Program-made: the position numbers and the translations under genes
Source: JAENVU01 sp964544295
GTDB lineage: Bacteria > Actinomycetota > Acidimicrobiia > IMCC26256 > JAENVU01
DNA: 32,589 bases
Reading direction: 5' to 3'
Assembly: GCA_964544295.1 (NCBI GenBank)
Contig: CAZJBJ010000026.1
Coordinates: forward strand, 1 to 32,589
Shown: one piece after another, positions 1 through 7,429 of the stretch
Layout of the letters: every line of letters begins with the position of its first letter
How positions within the stretch are numbered: the stretch's first letter is position 1
Notes under the pieces: generated by a model
What the model was told of the DNA's origin: nothing
The model's input: only the letters and a program-made list of their open reading frames with translations
Database searches by the model: none

Positions 1-335
1 ACGATGCTGCCGACGAAGCCGAGGTATCCGGTCTCGAGGATCGACTGGGCGAACGCGATGTCGCCGCGCACGCCCTCGCGGAGGCCTTCCTCCACGTAGT
101 AGCTCGCGAACTCGTCGATCGACACCGGGATCGCCGGGGTCCGCTTGGTCGCGCGGTACCAGTTCGCGAGCTGTGTGGCGTTAAGCCGGATCGGGCCCAT
201 GACCGGCACCCCGTTGGGCGCGCCGGCCGCGCCGGCCGGGGTCGGTGAATCGGAGGCGGAGCCGATGGCGACGACGCTGGTCGCCACCAGGGCGGCGACG
301 ACCACGGCACGGAGGACGGAGGAGGCGGAGCGCAT
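1..335 (-). CDS. Secreted glucosaminidase-domain protein (partial, N-terminal part)
   Basis: The frame opens at an ATG at 335 and stays open to the left edge, so the C-terminal part is missing. An AAGGA ribosome site lies 5 nt upstream. Residues 1 to about 35 look like a signal peptide or signal anchor: two arginine-containing N-terminal residues followed by an Ala/Val-rich hydrophobic run. The mature part then contains YYVEEG, RGDIAFAQSILETG, which is the N-terminal core of the glucosaminidase fold (muramidase/glucosaminidase family, Pfam 01832 type) with the conserved Glu of ILETG. The same segment recurs almost word for word in the 6077-7288 gene, but this copy lacks that protein's long coiled coil. 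The likely role is peptidoglycan remodelling outside the membrane. It is the third gene of a minus-strand series after the methyltransferase, with a 75-bp gap. The family call is firm; the exact bond cleaved is inferred. Confidence 0.82.
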   Translation of the reverse strand, partial: MRSASSVLRAVVVAALVATSVVAIGSASDSPTPAGAAGAPNGVPVMGPIRLNATQLANWYRATKRTPAIPVSIDEFASYYVEEGLREGVRGDIAFAQSILETGYLGFVGSI

Positions 336-410
336 TGCAATCCTTTTCGGCGACTTCGAGCTACCAGTTGAGCACGGATGGTGACCACGACCAGGGATCC
401 GCGCTCACGG

Positions 411-1001
411 TCAGTGATCGACGCGGCCCTCGGAACCCGACAAAACGTGGATCGACACGGCATATCGCCCACCGGTGTACTCGTCACCGGACCAGGTCGC
501 GAAGCGCTGCGCGAGCGTCAACCCCGCGGCAGCGGCATCGCGGTCGAAGGCCGTGAGTACCGAGTCGGACTCGACCTGGAACCCGCAGATCAACCGGCCG
601 GCGGGCACGAGGTGGGCGGCCAGGTTCGCCACGACGGTCGCCTCGGTGCCCGGCGCGAGGAAGATCATGACGTTGCCGGCGGCCACCACGACGTCGAAGT
701 CCGCGCCCACGTGCACGTCGGCGAGATCGGCGTGGTGCCACTCAATGTCGGGCGCCGCATGGCGGGCGTGCTCGATGAACCCCACGTCGAGATCGACCCC
801 GACGACCTCGATGCCGCGCCGGTGGAGTTCCCGCGCGACGCGCCCGGTGCCACAGCCGGCGTCGAGCACCCGCCTCGGTGCGAACGAGGCGACGAGGTCC
901 GCTTCCCCGTGAGGGTTCTCACCCTTCGCCTCGAGGTCGGCCCACCGGGACTCGTACTCCTGCGCGGACGGCCGTCCTTCGGATGCCCAGCGGGTCGCCA
1001 T
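411..1001 (-). CDS. Class I SAM-dependent methyltransferase
   Basis: This is a 196-aa soluble protein. Motif I is clear at residues 45-53 (VLDAGCGTG) and is followed by the acidic end of strand beta-2 (VVGVDLD), which binds the SAM ribose. Then come the motif II/III regions (DFDVVVAAGNVMIFL). The length and order fit the small Methyltransf_11/25 type, and the substrate cannot be read from the sequence. I chose the ATG at 1001 because a longer in-frame opening to 1106 only adds an Arg/Ser-rich stretch that overlaps the upstream gene. With the chosen start there are 4 nt between that gene's stop (1006-1008) and this ATG, so the two are almost certainly co-transcribed and translationally coupled. 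Its position between a GT-C glycosyltransferase and an envelope hydrolase hints at modification of a glycan or lipid, but this is inference only. Confidence 0.85.
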   Translation of the reverse strand: MATRWASEGRPSAQEYESRWADLEAKGENPHGEADLVASFAPRRVLDAGCGTGRVARELHRRGIEVVGVDLDVGFIEHARHAAPDIEWHHADLADVHVGADFDVVVAAGNVMIFLAPGTEATVVANLAAHLVPAGRLICGFQVESDSVLTAFDRDAAAAGLTLAQRFATWSGDEYTGGRYAVSIHVLSGSEGRVDH

Positions 1002-1005
1002 CGCG

Positions 1006-2535
1006 CTACCGGATCGGCGGCTGGGTCGGACGAGGGTTGTCGGACCGGCCCGACGCGAGCCGCGACGGGACCCGACGCTCGTAGACGACGATGCCGTCGA
1101 TCTCACGGATCCGGTGGTACGACCGATCGACGTAGGAACGGAACTCGGGCATCGAGGCCATCGGGTGGTACTGCGACCCGCGGATCTTCGCCGGCGTGGT
1201 GTCGAGGATGTAGCGGGGCGCGCGGTTGCGCAGATCGTTCATCAGCATGAGGCGAGCCCCCGGCGTGGGCGCGTCGGCCTCCTCCTCCCCCGGCGGACGA
1301 CCGCCCCAGTCCCCGAGGTAGAAACCGCTCGACAGGAACCGGGTCGCGGGACGCGCACCCGACGCCCAGTAGATCTCGGGCAGGTGCCCCCACACGAAGA
1401 CGCGATCGGTCGGTCGCAACTGCTGTTCGAGGAAGAGACTCACGCGCTGGTACTTCGGCTCGTCGCCCCACGGGCGGAACAGGAAGCCGACGGCGGCGAA
1501 ACCGCAGGCGGCGACGAGCGAGCAGGCGACGGTCCGCCGGACCCAGACCTGCGGCCGGCGGGCGAGGGCGCCGGCGCTGATCAGACACAGCGGCGGGAGC
1601 AACTGCAGGTAGTAGTGACCGAAGAACCGGAATCCGACTGCCACCGACAGCGTCGCCGAGAGCAACCAGATCCAGAGGTCGGTGTCGACGCCGGGCTCGC
1701 GCCGGCGCCAGGCGCTCGGGACCGTCCACAGGATCGGCAGGTTGCAGGCGACGAACGCGAAGGTCATGACCGCGAACAGCCCGGCCACGTACGCCGACAC
1801 CGAGCCGAGGCCGAAGTAGGAACCGTTGCCGGCCACCGCCCAGAAGACCAGATCGCCCGGACCGACGAGGAGCGCCACGACGAGCAACGGGATCGCGAAC
1901 GCGAGGAGACCGCGTCGCAACCCCCCCGCCGGTCGCCGTTTCCACAACAGGTAGCCGACGGGAAGGAGCGTCGCGGCACCCGTCTGTTTCGCGAGGGTGG
2001 CGATGGCCACCGCGAAGCCCGCGCCCCGGGGACGGTCGCGCGCGGCCAACACGACCGCGGCGGTCATCGCCGGCAACATGAACACTTCGAAGTTCGCGGC
2101 CTGACCGTCCTGGGGCGCGAACGCAACCGACGCGCCGACGAAGAGCAGCGCGGCCACCCACGCGGCACCCTCACCCCACCGGCGACGCGCCTCCGACGCG
2201 AGGAGGAGTGCGGTGAGCGCGACCGCGAGCATGGCGACCACACGCACCGACCACAGGGCCGAACTGCCGGCGGCGGCGAACGTGGCCGCGTACAGGTACG
2301 GCACGAGCGGCGGCTTGCGATCGGTCGCTTCCTGGTAGAGCGAGCCGCCGTCGCGGATCACCTGCGCCTGGGTGGCGAGGAACGTCTCGTCGGAGTTGAA
2401 CACGTCGACGAAGAACGCCGGAAGCCGGAGGGTGAAGGTCAGGAGGAGGACCACGACGACCAACGGCCATCGACGCGGGCGCGCGTCGACGGGTGAGCGG
2501 AGAACCGCAGAGGCAGTGCTGAGGTCGGAGGTCAC
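1006..2535 (-). CDS. GT-C superfamily membrane glycosyltransferase (GT39/PMT-like)
   Basis: This 509-aa polytopic protein would transfer a sugar from a polyprenyl-phosphate donor on the outer face of the membrane. A first membrane segment (LVVVVLLLTFTLRLPAFF) is followed by the first-loop acidic motif FNSDET, the DE/DD-type catalytic motif of GT-C enzymes. RKPPLVPY follows, as in the PMT/ArnT group. About ten more hydrophobic segments come next, then a soluble C-terminal domain of about 130 residues that contains VFVWGHLPEIYW. The GTG start at 2535 is chosen because the protein then begins just before the first membrane helix and a GAAGGG site lies 5-6 nt upstream. A longer frame to 2895 would read through the divergent gene. 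It heads a minus-strand series with the methyltransferase and a glucosaminidase. Protein or lipid-linked glycan are both possible acceptors. Confidence 0.85.
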   Translation of the reverse strand: MTSDLSTASAVLRSPVDARPRRWPLVVVVLLLTFTLRLPAFFVDVFNSDETFLATQAQVIRDGGSLYQEATDRKPPLVPYLYAATFAAAGSSALWSVRVVAMLAVALTALLLASEARRRWGEGAAWVAALLFVGASVAFAPQDGQAANFEVFMLPAMTAAVVLAARDRPRGAGFAVAIATLAKQTGAATLLPVGYLLWKRRPAGGLRRGLLAFAIPLLVVALLVGPGDLVFWAVAGNGSYFGLGSVSAYVAGLFAVMTFAFVACNLPILWTVPSAWRRREPGVDTDLWIWLLSATLSVAVGFRFFGHYYLQLLPPLCLISAGALARRPQVWVRRTVACSLVAACGFAAVGFLFRPWGDEPKYQRVSLFLEQQLRPTDRVFVWGHLPEIYWASGARPATRFLSSGFYLGDWGGRPPGEEEADAPTPGARLMLMNDLRNRAPRYILDTTPAKIRGSQYHPMASMPEFRSYVDRSYHRIREIDGIVVYERRVPSRLASGRSDNPRPTQPPIR

Positions 2536-2572
2536 CGTCGCCCTTCGCGGCCGGCCGATCACGATCCGGGCA

Positions 2573-2578
2573 ACTTTA
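2573..2578 (-). promoter_or_regulatory. Candidate -10 box TAAAGT for the GT-C operon
   Basis: On the minus strand TAAAGT lies about 38 nt upstream of the GTG at 2535, inside the 115-bp divergent spacer. It fits the actinobacterial TANNNT -10 pattern and would leave a leader of about 30 nt containing the GAAGGG ribosome site. No convincing -35 hexamer is visible. Confidence 0.4.
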
Positions 2579-2650
2579 CGCGCGTGGTTCCGACGAGATG
2601 GAGCACAGCACCGCGTGATCGGGCCCGGCGGATGGCATGATCGGAGCTTC

Positions 2651-4909
2651 ATGACCCTTCGTCGGCGAACCGTCGCCTGTGCGCTGCTCGGCCTGGCCGC
2701 GATCGTCGGGCCGGTGGCCTCGATGCCGGCGACCGGCGCGGCGACGCCGAGCCCAACGGCACGAAGTGTCCTGATCATCAGCCTGCCGGCCACGGCCTGG
2801 ATCGACGTGCGCGACGGTCGACCGTCGAACCTGCGCCGATTACTGCGATCCAGCGCCCTCGCAGACCTCGCCACGCGGTCGGTGCGATCCCGCACGGAGC
2901 CGGGGAACGGCTACATGGCCTTCGGGGCGGGGACCCGTTCGCTCGCCGGAAGCAGCACGGCCGGCGAGAACCTCGCGCCCGGCGAACCGTACGACTCCCA
3001 ACGCGCCGCGACCGTGTTCCGCACCCGCACCGGCGATCCGCTCCTGCGGGGCATCGGGGCCATGAACTGGCCCAGCCTCGTCGCCCAGAACCTGAACGCT
3101 TCCTATGACTCGGTACCCGGGGCCCTCGGCCAGACGCTGGCGGATGCCGGGATCGGTCGCCGGGTGATCGCGAACGCGGACGAGCAGGACCGCGTCGGTA
3201 CGGTGCCCCACCGCGAGGCCGCGCTCGCGTTGATGGACGAGCTCGGGCGCGTCCCCGGCCGGGTCACCAAGCTCCTCGTGCGCGACTCGGCCGCGCCGTT
3301 CGGACTCCGGCTCGACCCCGACGCGGTCCTCGATGCGTTCCCCGCCGACTTCTCCTCCCGCCCTCAGGTCGTGATGGTCGAGGCGTCGGATCTGGCGCGT
3401 GCGGATTCGATCCGACCCCAGGCGAGCCCGGAGCAACGCCGTCGACTCCACGACGAGGCCCTCGCGTCGACCGACGCGCTCGTCGGCCGACTGCTCGAAC
3501 GCGTCGACCTCTCCCGTGATGCCGTAGTGGTCGTGGCGCCGTACCACAGCGGGCGAGCGCGCACCCTGACGGTCGCGGCAGTCCACGCACCCGGGGTTCG
3601 CCCCGGGGTGCTCGACTCGGCGACCACGCGCCGCGCCGGGTTCGTGCAGATCGTCGACCTCGCGCCGACCATCCTCGACCTGGTCGGGGTGGAACGGCCC
3701 GACGTGATGGAGGGCCGACCCGCCCGCTACCTCACCGACGACCGGTCCTACCGTGACCGAGTCGACTGGTTGGTGCGCCAGGACCGCGCCGCACAGTTCC
3801 GCGACGCGACCATCGGGAAGGCCACGGCCACGCTCGTCACCACGACGATCGTGCTGGTCGTGCTCACGATCCTCGGCTATCGGTGGTATCGGAAGCACTG
3901 GTTCATCCTGGCGATGCGATGGGCTTCCCTCGCGTTCCTGGGATTCGTGCTCGCCACGTTCCTCGCGGGCGCGCTCCCGATCTTCCGTTGGGGAACCGGC
4001 GCGTACTTCGTCATCGTCACGAGCATCGCCGTCGGCATCGCCGCGCTGGCGACGCTCCTCGGCCGTCGCCACCCGGTCGACCCGATCCTCATCGTGCTCG
4101 GGTCGGTGATCGCGCTCCACCTCGGGGACCTCGTCACCGGTGCCCACCTCCAACTGAACACGGTGTTCGGCTACTCCCCGACCGTCGGCATCCGACTCGC
4201 CGGCATCGGCAACCCCGGATCGGCCCAGGTGTCCGCGTCCGCGCTGTTGTTCGCGGCGCTGCTCCCGGCGCGCGTGTCCGAGCGAAAGAACTGGATCGGC
4301 TATCTGGTGCTCGCCGTGACGTTCGTCGTCGTCGGGGCGCCGATGTTCGGGCAGGACTTCGGTGGGGCGCTCAGCCTCGGACCCACGCTCGCGGTCTGGT
4401 GGTGGTTGCGGTCGGGTCGCACCGTACGCGTGCGGACGATCGTGGGCGTCGTCGGGGTCCTCGCCGCGTCCGGGCTCGTGGTCGGTCTGGTCGACCTGAC
4501 GCGTGCGTCGAACCAGCGGACCCACATCGGCCGGCTCTTCGAACGCATCGGCAACGACGGCATCGGTGAACTCTTCTCGGTGATCGGACGGAAGGCGTCG
4601 CTGATGATCGGGACGTTCTCGAACACCGCCTGGGTGCTCCTCGTCCTCAGCGTGCTCGTCTGGGTGTTCCTCGCGGCGCGACGCAGCACCGTGCTCGAAC
4701 GCATCGTGACGTGGATCCCGTCGCTGCGGCCGGGTCTGATCTGTTTCACCGTCCTCGTCGTCCTCGCCACCGCGCTGAACGATTCCGGCGTGCAGGTGAC
4801 GGGCGTGATGCTCGCGACGCTGCTCGGCGTGTTGGTGGGACTCGCCTCCCACGTCGTGGAGGAACCCGCTACGACGAGTGCACCAACGCTCGAGCGTTCT
4901 CCCGCATGA
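2651..4909 (+). CDS. Membrane protein with alkaline-phosphatase-like ectodomain and about ten TM helices
   Basis: This is a 752-aa protein. Residues 1-40 are a signal sequence. About residues 45-375 form an extracytoplasmic domain that looks like the alkaline phosphatase superfamily: a first strand SVLIISLPATAW, a nucleophile-loop-like TEPGNGYMAFGAG, a short VVVVAPYHSG strand, and the C-terminal IVDLAPTILDLVGV signature typical of that fold. Several expected metal ligands are not obvious, for example there is no clean D at the end of strand 1 and no TDHG. It may therefore be a degenerate or specialised phosphohydrolase. Residues about 395-740 hold roughly ten hydrophobic helices. The start ATG has GGAG 4-8 nt upstream. 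It is divergent from the GT-C gene, which suggests envelope glycan or lipid work. The fold is inferred from short motifs, and the catalytic role is unknown. Confidence 0.7.
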   Translation: MTLRRRTVACALLGLAAIVGPVASMPATGAATPSPTARSVLIISLPATAWIDVRDGRPSNLRRLLRSSALADLATRSVRSRTEPGNGYMAFGAGTRSLAGSSTAGENLAPGEPYDSQRAATVFRTRTGDPLLRGIGAMNWPSLVAQNLNASYDSVPGALGQTLADAGIGRRVIANADEQDRVGTVPHREAALALMDELGRVPGRVTKLLVRDSAAPFGLRLDPDAVLDAFPADFSSRPQVVMVEASDLARADSIRPQASPEQRRRLHDEALASTDALVGRLLERVDLSRDAVVVVAPYHSGRARTLTVAAVHAPGVRPGVLDSATTRRAGFVQIVDLAPTILDLVGVERPDVMEGRPARYLTDDRSYRDRVDWLVRQDRAAQFRDATIGKATATLVTTTIVLVVLTILGYRWYRKHWFILAMRWASLAFLGFVLATFLAGALPIFRWGTGAYFVIVTSIAVGIAALATLLGRRHPVDPILIVLGSVIALHLGDLVTGAHLQLNTVFGYSPTVGIRLAGIGNPGSAQVSASALLFAALLPARVSERKNWIGYLVLAVTFVVVGAPMFGQDFGGALSLGPTLAVWWWLRSGRTVRVRTIVGVVGVLAASGLVVGLVDLTRASNQRTHIGRLFERIGNDGIGELFSVIGRKASLMIGTFSNTAWVLLVLSVLVWVFLAARRSTVLERIVTWIPSLRPGLICFTVLVVLATALNDSGVQVTGVMLATLLGVLVGLASHVVEEPATTSAPTLERSPA

Positions 4910-6044
4910 TCAGCCGGATCTCGTCGGCGTCGAAGCCCGCCAGATCGTCGACGAAGGCCGCCGGATCCGCCAGCCCCTCGGCGTGGGGATAGTCCGACCC
5001 GAACACGATGCGCTCGGCGCCGATCGCCTCGCGGAGTTCGAGCAGGTCGTCCTCGTAGTACGGCGAGACCCAGACGTGGTCGCGCAGTTGGGTCACCGGG
5101 TCGCCGCCGGCGAAGGATCCCGGCGCCTGCCGGAACGACTTCTTCAACTTGCGCACCAACGTCGGCACCCACTCGCTCCCCGACTCGATCGTCGCGACCC
5201 GCAGTGCCGGGTGGCGCGCGAAGACACCGTGGCAGACGAGCGCGGCGACGGTGTCGTAGATCGGACGGTCGGCGGAGGTGACGATCGTGAACGGGTTGTG
5301 CCGGAACGCCTCCATCTCGCCGTGCTCGCCCCACTCCTGCGCGTAGCGGTGATATCCGCTCTCGCCCGAGTGGTACGCGACCAGGGTCCCGGCCTCGGCG
5401 AGGCGCGCCCAGAACGGGTCGTAGACCGGGTCACCCGGTGAGCGGAATCCGGTCGGGGCCTGCACCGGTCCGGCGCGCATCACGATCACGCGCGCGCCGC
5501 GTTCGAGCACCCAATCGAGCTCGGCCACCGCGAGATCGGGATCGAGCAGCGTGAGGTAGGGCGCGGCGAAGATGCGGTCGGCGTACGCGAACTGCCAGTC
5601 GTCGTCGAGCCAACGGTTGAACGCATGGAACGCCGCGTGCGCCGCCGCCGGGTCGTGCACGAGCGCCTGCTCCATACCCACCCCGAGCGTCGGAAACAGC
5701 AGGCACCCCTCCATGCGCTGCTCGTCCATGAGCGCGATGCGGGCGGCCGGATCCCGATACGCCGGGCTGATCGGATCGAGTTCGCCGAACGCGGCCCGGA
5801 TGTCGTCACCGGCCTGCTGGCCGCGGAAGTACGCGTCGAGGGCGCCGGGCTTGGCCACGGGATCGAACGTCGGGTTGGGAATGAACCGGTTGATCCGCCC
5901 GGCGACCATCAGCCGCTGCTTCCCGTCCAGCTGCGCCCACTGCATGGTCCGCTTCGCCATGGCCGGATCGACGTGACGGGTGAAGGCGTCGGTGGCCTCG
6001 TAGTAGTGGTTGTCCGCGTCGAAGAGTTGGTAGTCCAGCGTCAT
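4869..6044 (-). CDS. Amidohydrolase family 2 (metal-dependent TIM-barrel hydrolase/decarboxylase)
   Basis: This 391-aa cytoplasmic protein begins with FDADNHYYE, a variant of the DxDxHxxE metal-binding strand of the Amidohydro_2 group (ACMSD/uracil-decarboxylase relatives). Further metal and active-site positions are visible as YHSGESGYH in the middle and FGSDYPHAEG near the C-terminus, the conserved SDxPH ending. Members hydrolyse C-N or C-O bonds or decarboxylate aromatic or keto acids, and the substrate cannot be told here. The ATG at 6044 lies directly on the conserved N-terminus. A longer open frame to 6560 overlaps the glucosaminidase gene and is rejected. The 3' end overlaps the 3' end of the convergent membrane-protein gene by 41 bp. 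A promoter-like CTGACG-17-TACGGT lies immediately upstream, so it can be transcribed separately from the glucosaminidase gene 32 bp away. Confidence 0.88.
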   Translation of the reverse strand: MTLDYQLFDADNHYYEATDAFTRHVDPAMAKRTMQWAQLDGKQRLMVAGRINRFIPNPTFDPVAKPGALDAYFRGQQAGDDIRAAFGELDPISPAYRDPAARIALMDEQRMEGCLLFPTLGVGMEQALVHDPAAAHAAFHAFNRWLDDDWQFAYADRIFAAPYLTLLDPDLAVAELDWVLERGARVIVMRAGPVQAPTGFRSPGDPVYDPFWARLAEAGTLVAYHSGESGYHRYAQEWGEHGEMEAFRHNPFTIVTSADRPIYDTVAALVCHGVFARHPALRVATIESGSEWVPTLVRKLKKSFRQAPGSFAGGDPVTQLRDHVWVSPYYEDDLLELREAIGAERIVFGSDYPHAEGLADPAAFVDDLAGFDADEIRLIMRENARALVHSS

Positions 6045-6051
6045 GGTCGCG

Positions 6052-6080
6052 ACCGTACCCGCATGCGACGCGTCCGTCAG
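6052..6080 (-). promoter_or_regulatory. Candidate leaderless promoter of the amidohydrolase gene
   Basis: Read on the minus strand, CTGACG (6080-6075) is separated by exactly 17 nt from TACGGT (6057-6052), which ends 7 nt before the ATG at 6044. Transcription would start at or next to the A of ATG. The -35 hexamer overlaps the stop codon of the upstream glucosaminidase gene. Confidence 0.5.
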
Positions 6081-7288
6081 ATGGTGGCCTGATCGGTCAG
6101 CCACCCGAGGATCTCGGCGTAGATGTCGAGGATGCGATCGCCGTACCGGTCGGCCGTCGCCCACGTGTGGGTGAGCCCGTTCCAGGTGGTGACCCGACCC
6201 TTGAGGAAGTGGCGGTCGAGGTTGGCCGAGACCGGCGGCGGATTCAGCTGCGCGTTGGTCAGGTTCGCGTCCGCGTAGACGCGCAACAGCTGCATCTGGG
6301 CGCGGACGCCGATCTGCGCGCTCGGGAATGCGCTGCCGCGGGGACAGCTGTCGCACGCGTTGATCCCGGCGAAGTTGTTGTCGACCGGGGTCAGCTGGCC
6401 GCCGTCGGGGAAGTAGAACGCGCCGGTCTCGAGGATCGACTGCGCGAAGGCGATGTCGCCGCGCACCTGGGCCGCCTGGCCCTCCTCGACGAAGTACTGC
6501 GCCAACGTCGCGATCGGCACCGTGATGCGGGCACTCCGCCGATGGGTCGCGGTGAACCACTGCGCCAACTCACTCGGCCCGAGGATCGAACGGCTCATGA
6601 TCGGCGTGTTCACCCCGCCCGCGATCGACTGCCAACGCGTCAACCAGTACCGGGCCCGTGACACGCCGGCCTGCAGTTCGGCGATCCGGGCGTCGCGCCG
6701 GGGGATCTCGTCCGCGAGTGAGATCGCGAGTCGGTGGAGGCGCACGTGCTCGTCACCGGCGTCGCGCGCGGCGCGTTCGGCGGCGCGCTGCACCTTCAGC
6801 GCCGCGTTCAACGCCTTGGTCTGGCGGGTGCCGACCTCGCTGATGAGTTTCTGGCGGTATCCGAACTCGCTGACCGATCGCGACTCGATCAGGCTCGCGA
6901 CCCCAGACGGCCGGCTCGCGCCCCGGTAGAACGCTGCAGCCAACGACCCGACGTCGTCGCGCGCGGCTCGGGCCTCACTCCGGGCCTCGGTCTCGGCCTG
7001 GGCCAACAGGTCGGCCCGGGCGAGGGCGGCATCCTCGGCCCGGCGCGTCTCGGTGAGTCGGGCCATGGTGGCGGCGCGGGCGGTCGACTCGGCGGTGATG
7101 TCGGCGTTGCGCGACGCCACCAGGCTCGTCAACGACGCGATGCGTTCGGTCGGACTCCGGCCCGCGACGGGCGCGCGCGGCCGACCCGCGGCGACGGCCG
7201 GGATCGGGTGATCGACGGCGACGACACCCACCAGAGCGAGCACCGCGCCGACCAAGAGGATGCGGCGCACAGCCGCGGTCATCGACAT
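6077..7288 (-). CDS. Secreted coiled-coil glucosaminidase (peptidoglycan hydrolase)
   Basis: This 403-aa protein has three parts. The first is an N-terminal signal sequence (about residues 1-35). Residues 40-220 are a long alanine/arginine/glutamate-rich helical region with the heptad look of the PcsB/FtsEX-interacting coiled coils, interrupted by AAAFYRGASRP. The third is a C-terminal glucosaminidase domain (about 230-400) with RGDIAFAQSILETG, DNNFAGINACD and a final NGLTHTWATADRYG. Two cysteines in NACDSCP may pair outside the cell. The coiled coil probably controls or tethers the hydrolase, as established for other division hydrolases, though the partner is not in the window. I took the ATG at 7288. 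A TTG at 7297 with a closer GAAG, or an ATG at 7282, are alternatives. It is divergent from the polysaccharide synthase operon across a 141-bp, relatively AT-rich spacer. Confidence 0.85.
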   Translation of the reverse strand: MSMTAAVRRILLVGAVLALVGVVAVDHPIPAVAAGRPRAPVAGRSPTERIASLTSLVASRNADITAESTARAATMARLTETRRAEDAALARADLLAQAETEARSEARAARDDVGSLAAAFYRGASRPSGVASLIESRSVSEFGYRQKLISEVGTRQTKALNAALKVQRAAERAARDAGDEHVRLHRLAISLADEIPRRDARIAELQAGVSRARYWLTRWQSIAGGVNTPIMSRSILGPSELAQWFTATHRRSARITVPIATLAQYFVEEGQAAQVRGDIAFAQSILETGAFYFPDGGQLTPVDNNFAGINACDSCPRGSAFPSAQIGVRAQMQLLRVYADANLTNAQLNPPPVSANLDRHFLKGRVTTWNGLTHTWATADRYGDRILDIYAEILGWLTDQATI

Positions 7289-7358
7289 TCGGACCAATGA
7301 TCTTCACAGGTCCGTGGCCTCGTTGTGGATGCATCAGGGAATCCGCTCAAGAAGTTCG

Positions 7359-7371
7359 CGGCAATTTGCCG
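7359..7371. promoter_or_regulatory. Inverted repeat CGGCAA-T-TTGCCG, candidate operator
   Basis: Six-base perfect arms surround one central base, midway in the 141-bp spacer between the divergent glucosaminidase and GT2 genes. The spacer is noticeably less GC-rich than its surroundings. The position would allow control of both directions. No riboswitch could be recognised in the spacer, and the regulator is unknown. Confidence 0.35.
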
Positions 7372-7429
7372 AAACCACTCATAGCTCCCCGGTTCGTGTA
7401 TCCGTCACATCACTGCCACGAGGGTCCAT

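Noticed and set aside
2840..4852. A 670-codon minus-strand open frame opposite the phosphatase-like membrane protein
   Set aside because: The plus-strand frame has a signal sequence, membrane helices and a ribosome site. The antisense product is His/Asp/Arg/Glu low complexity.
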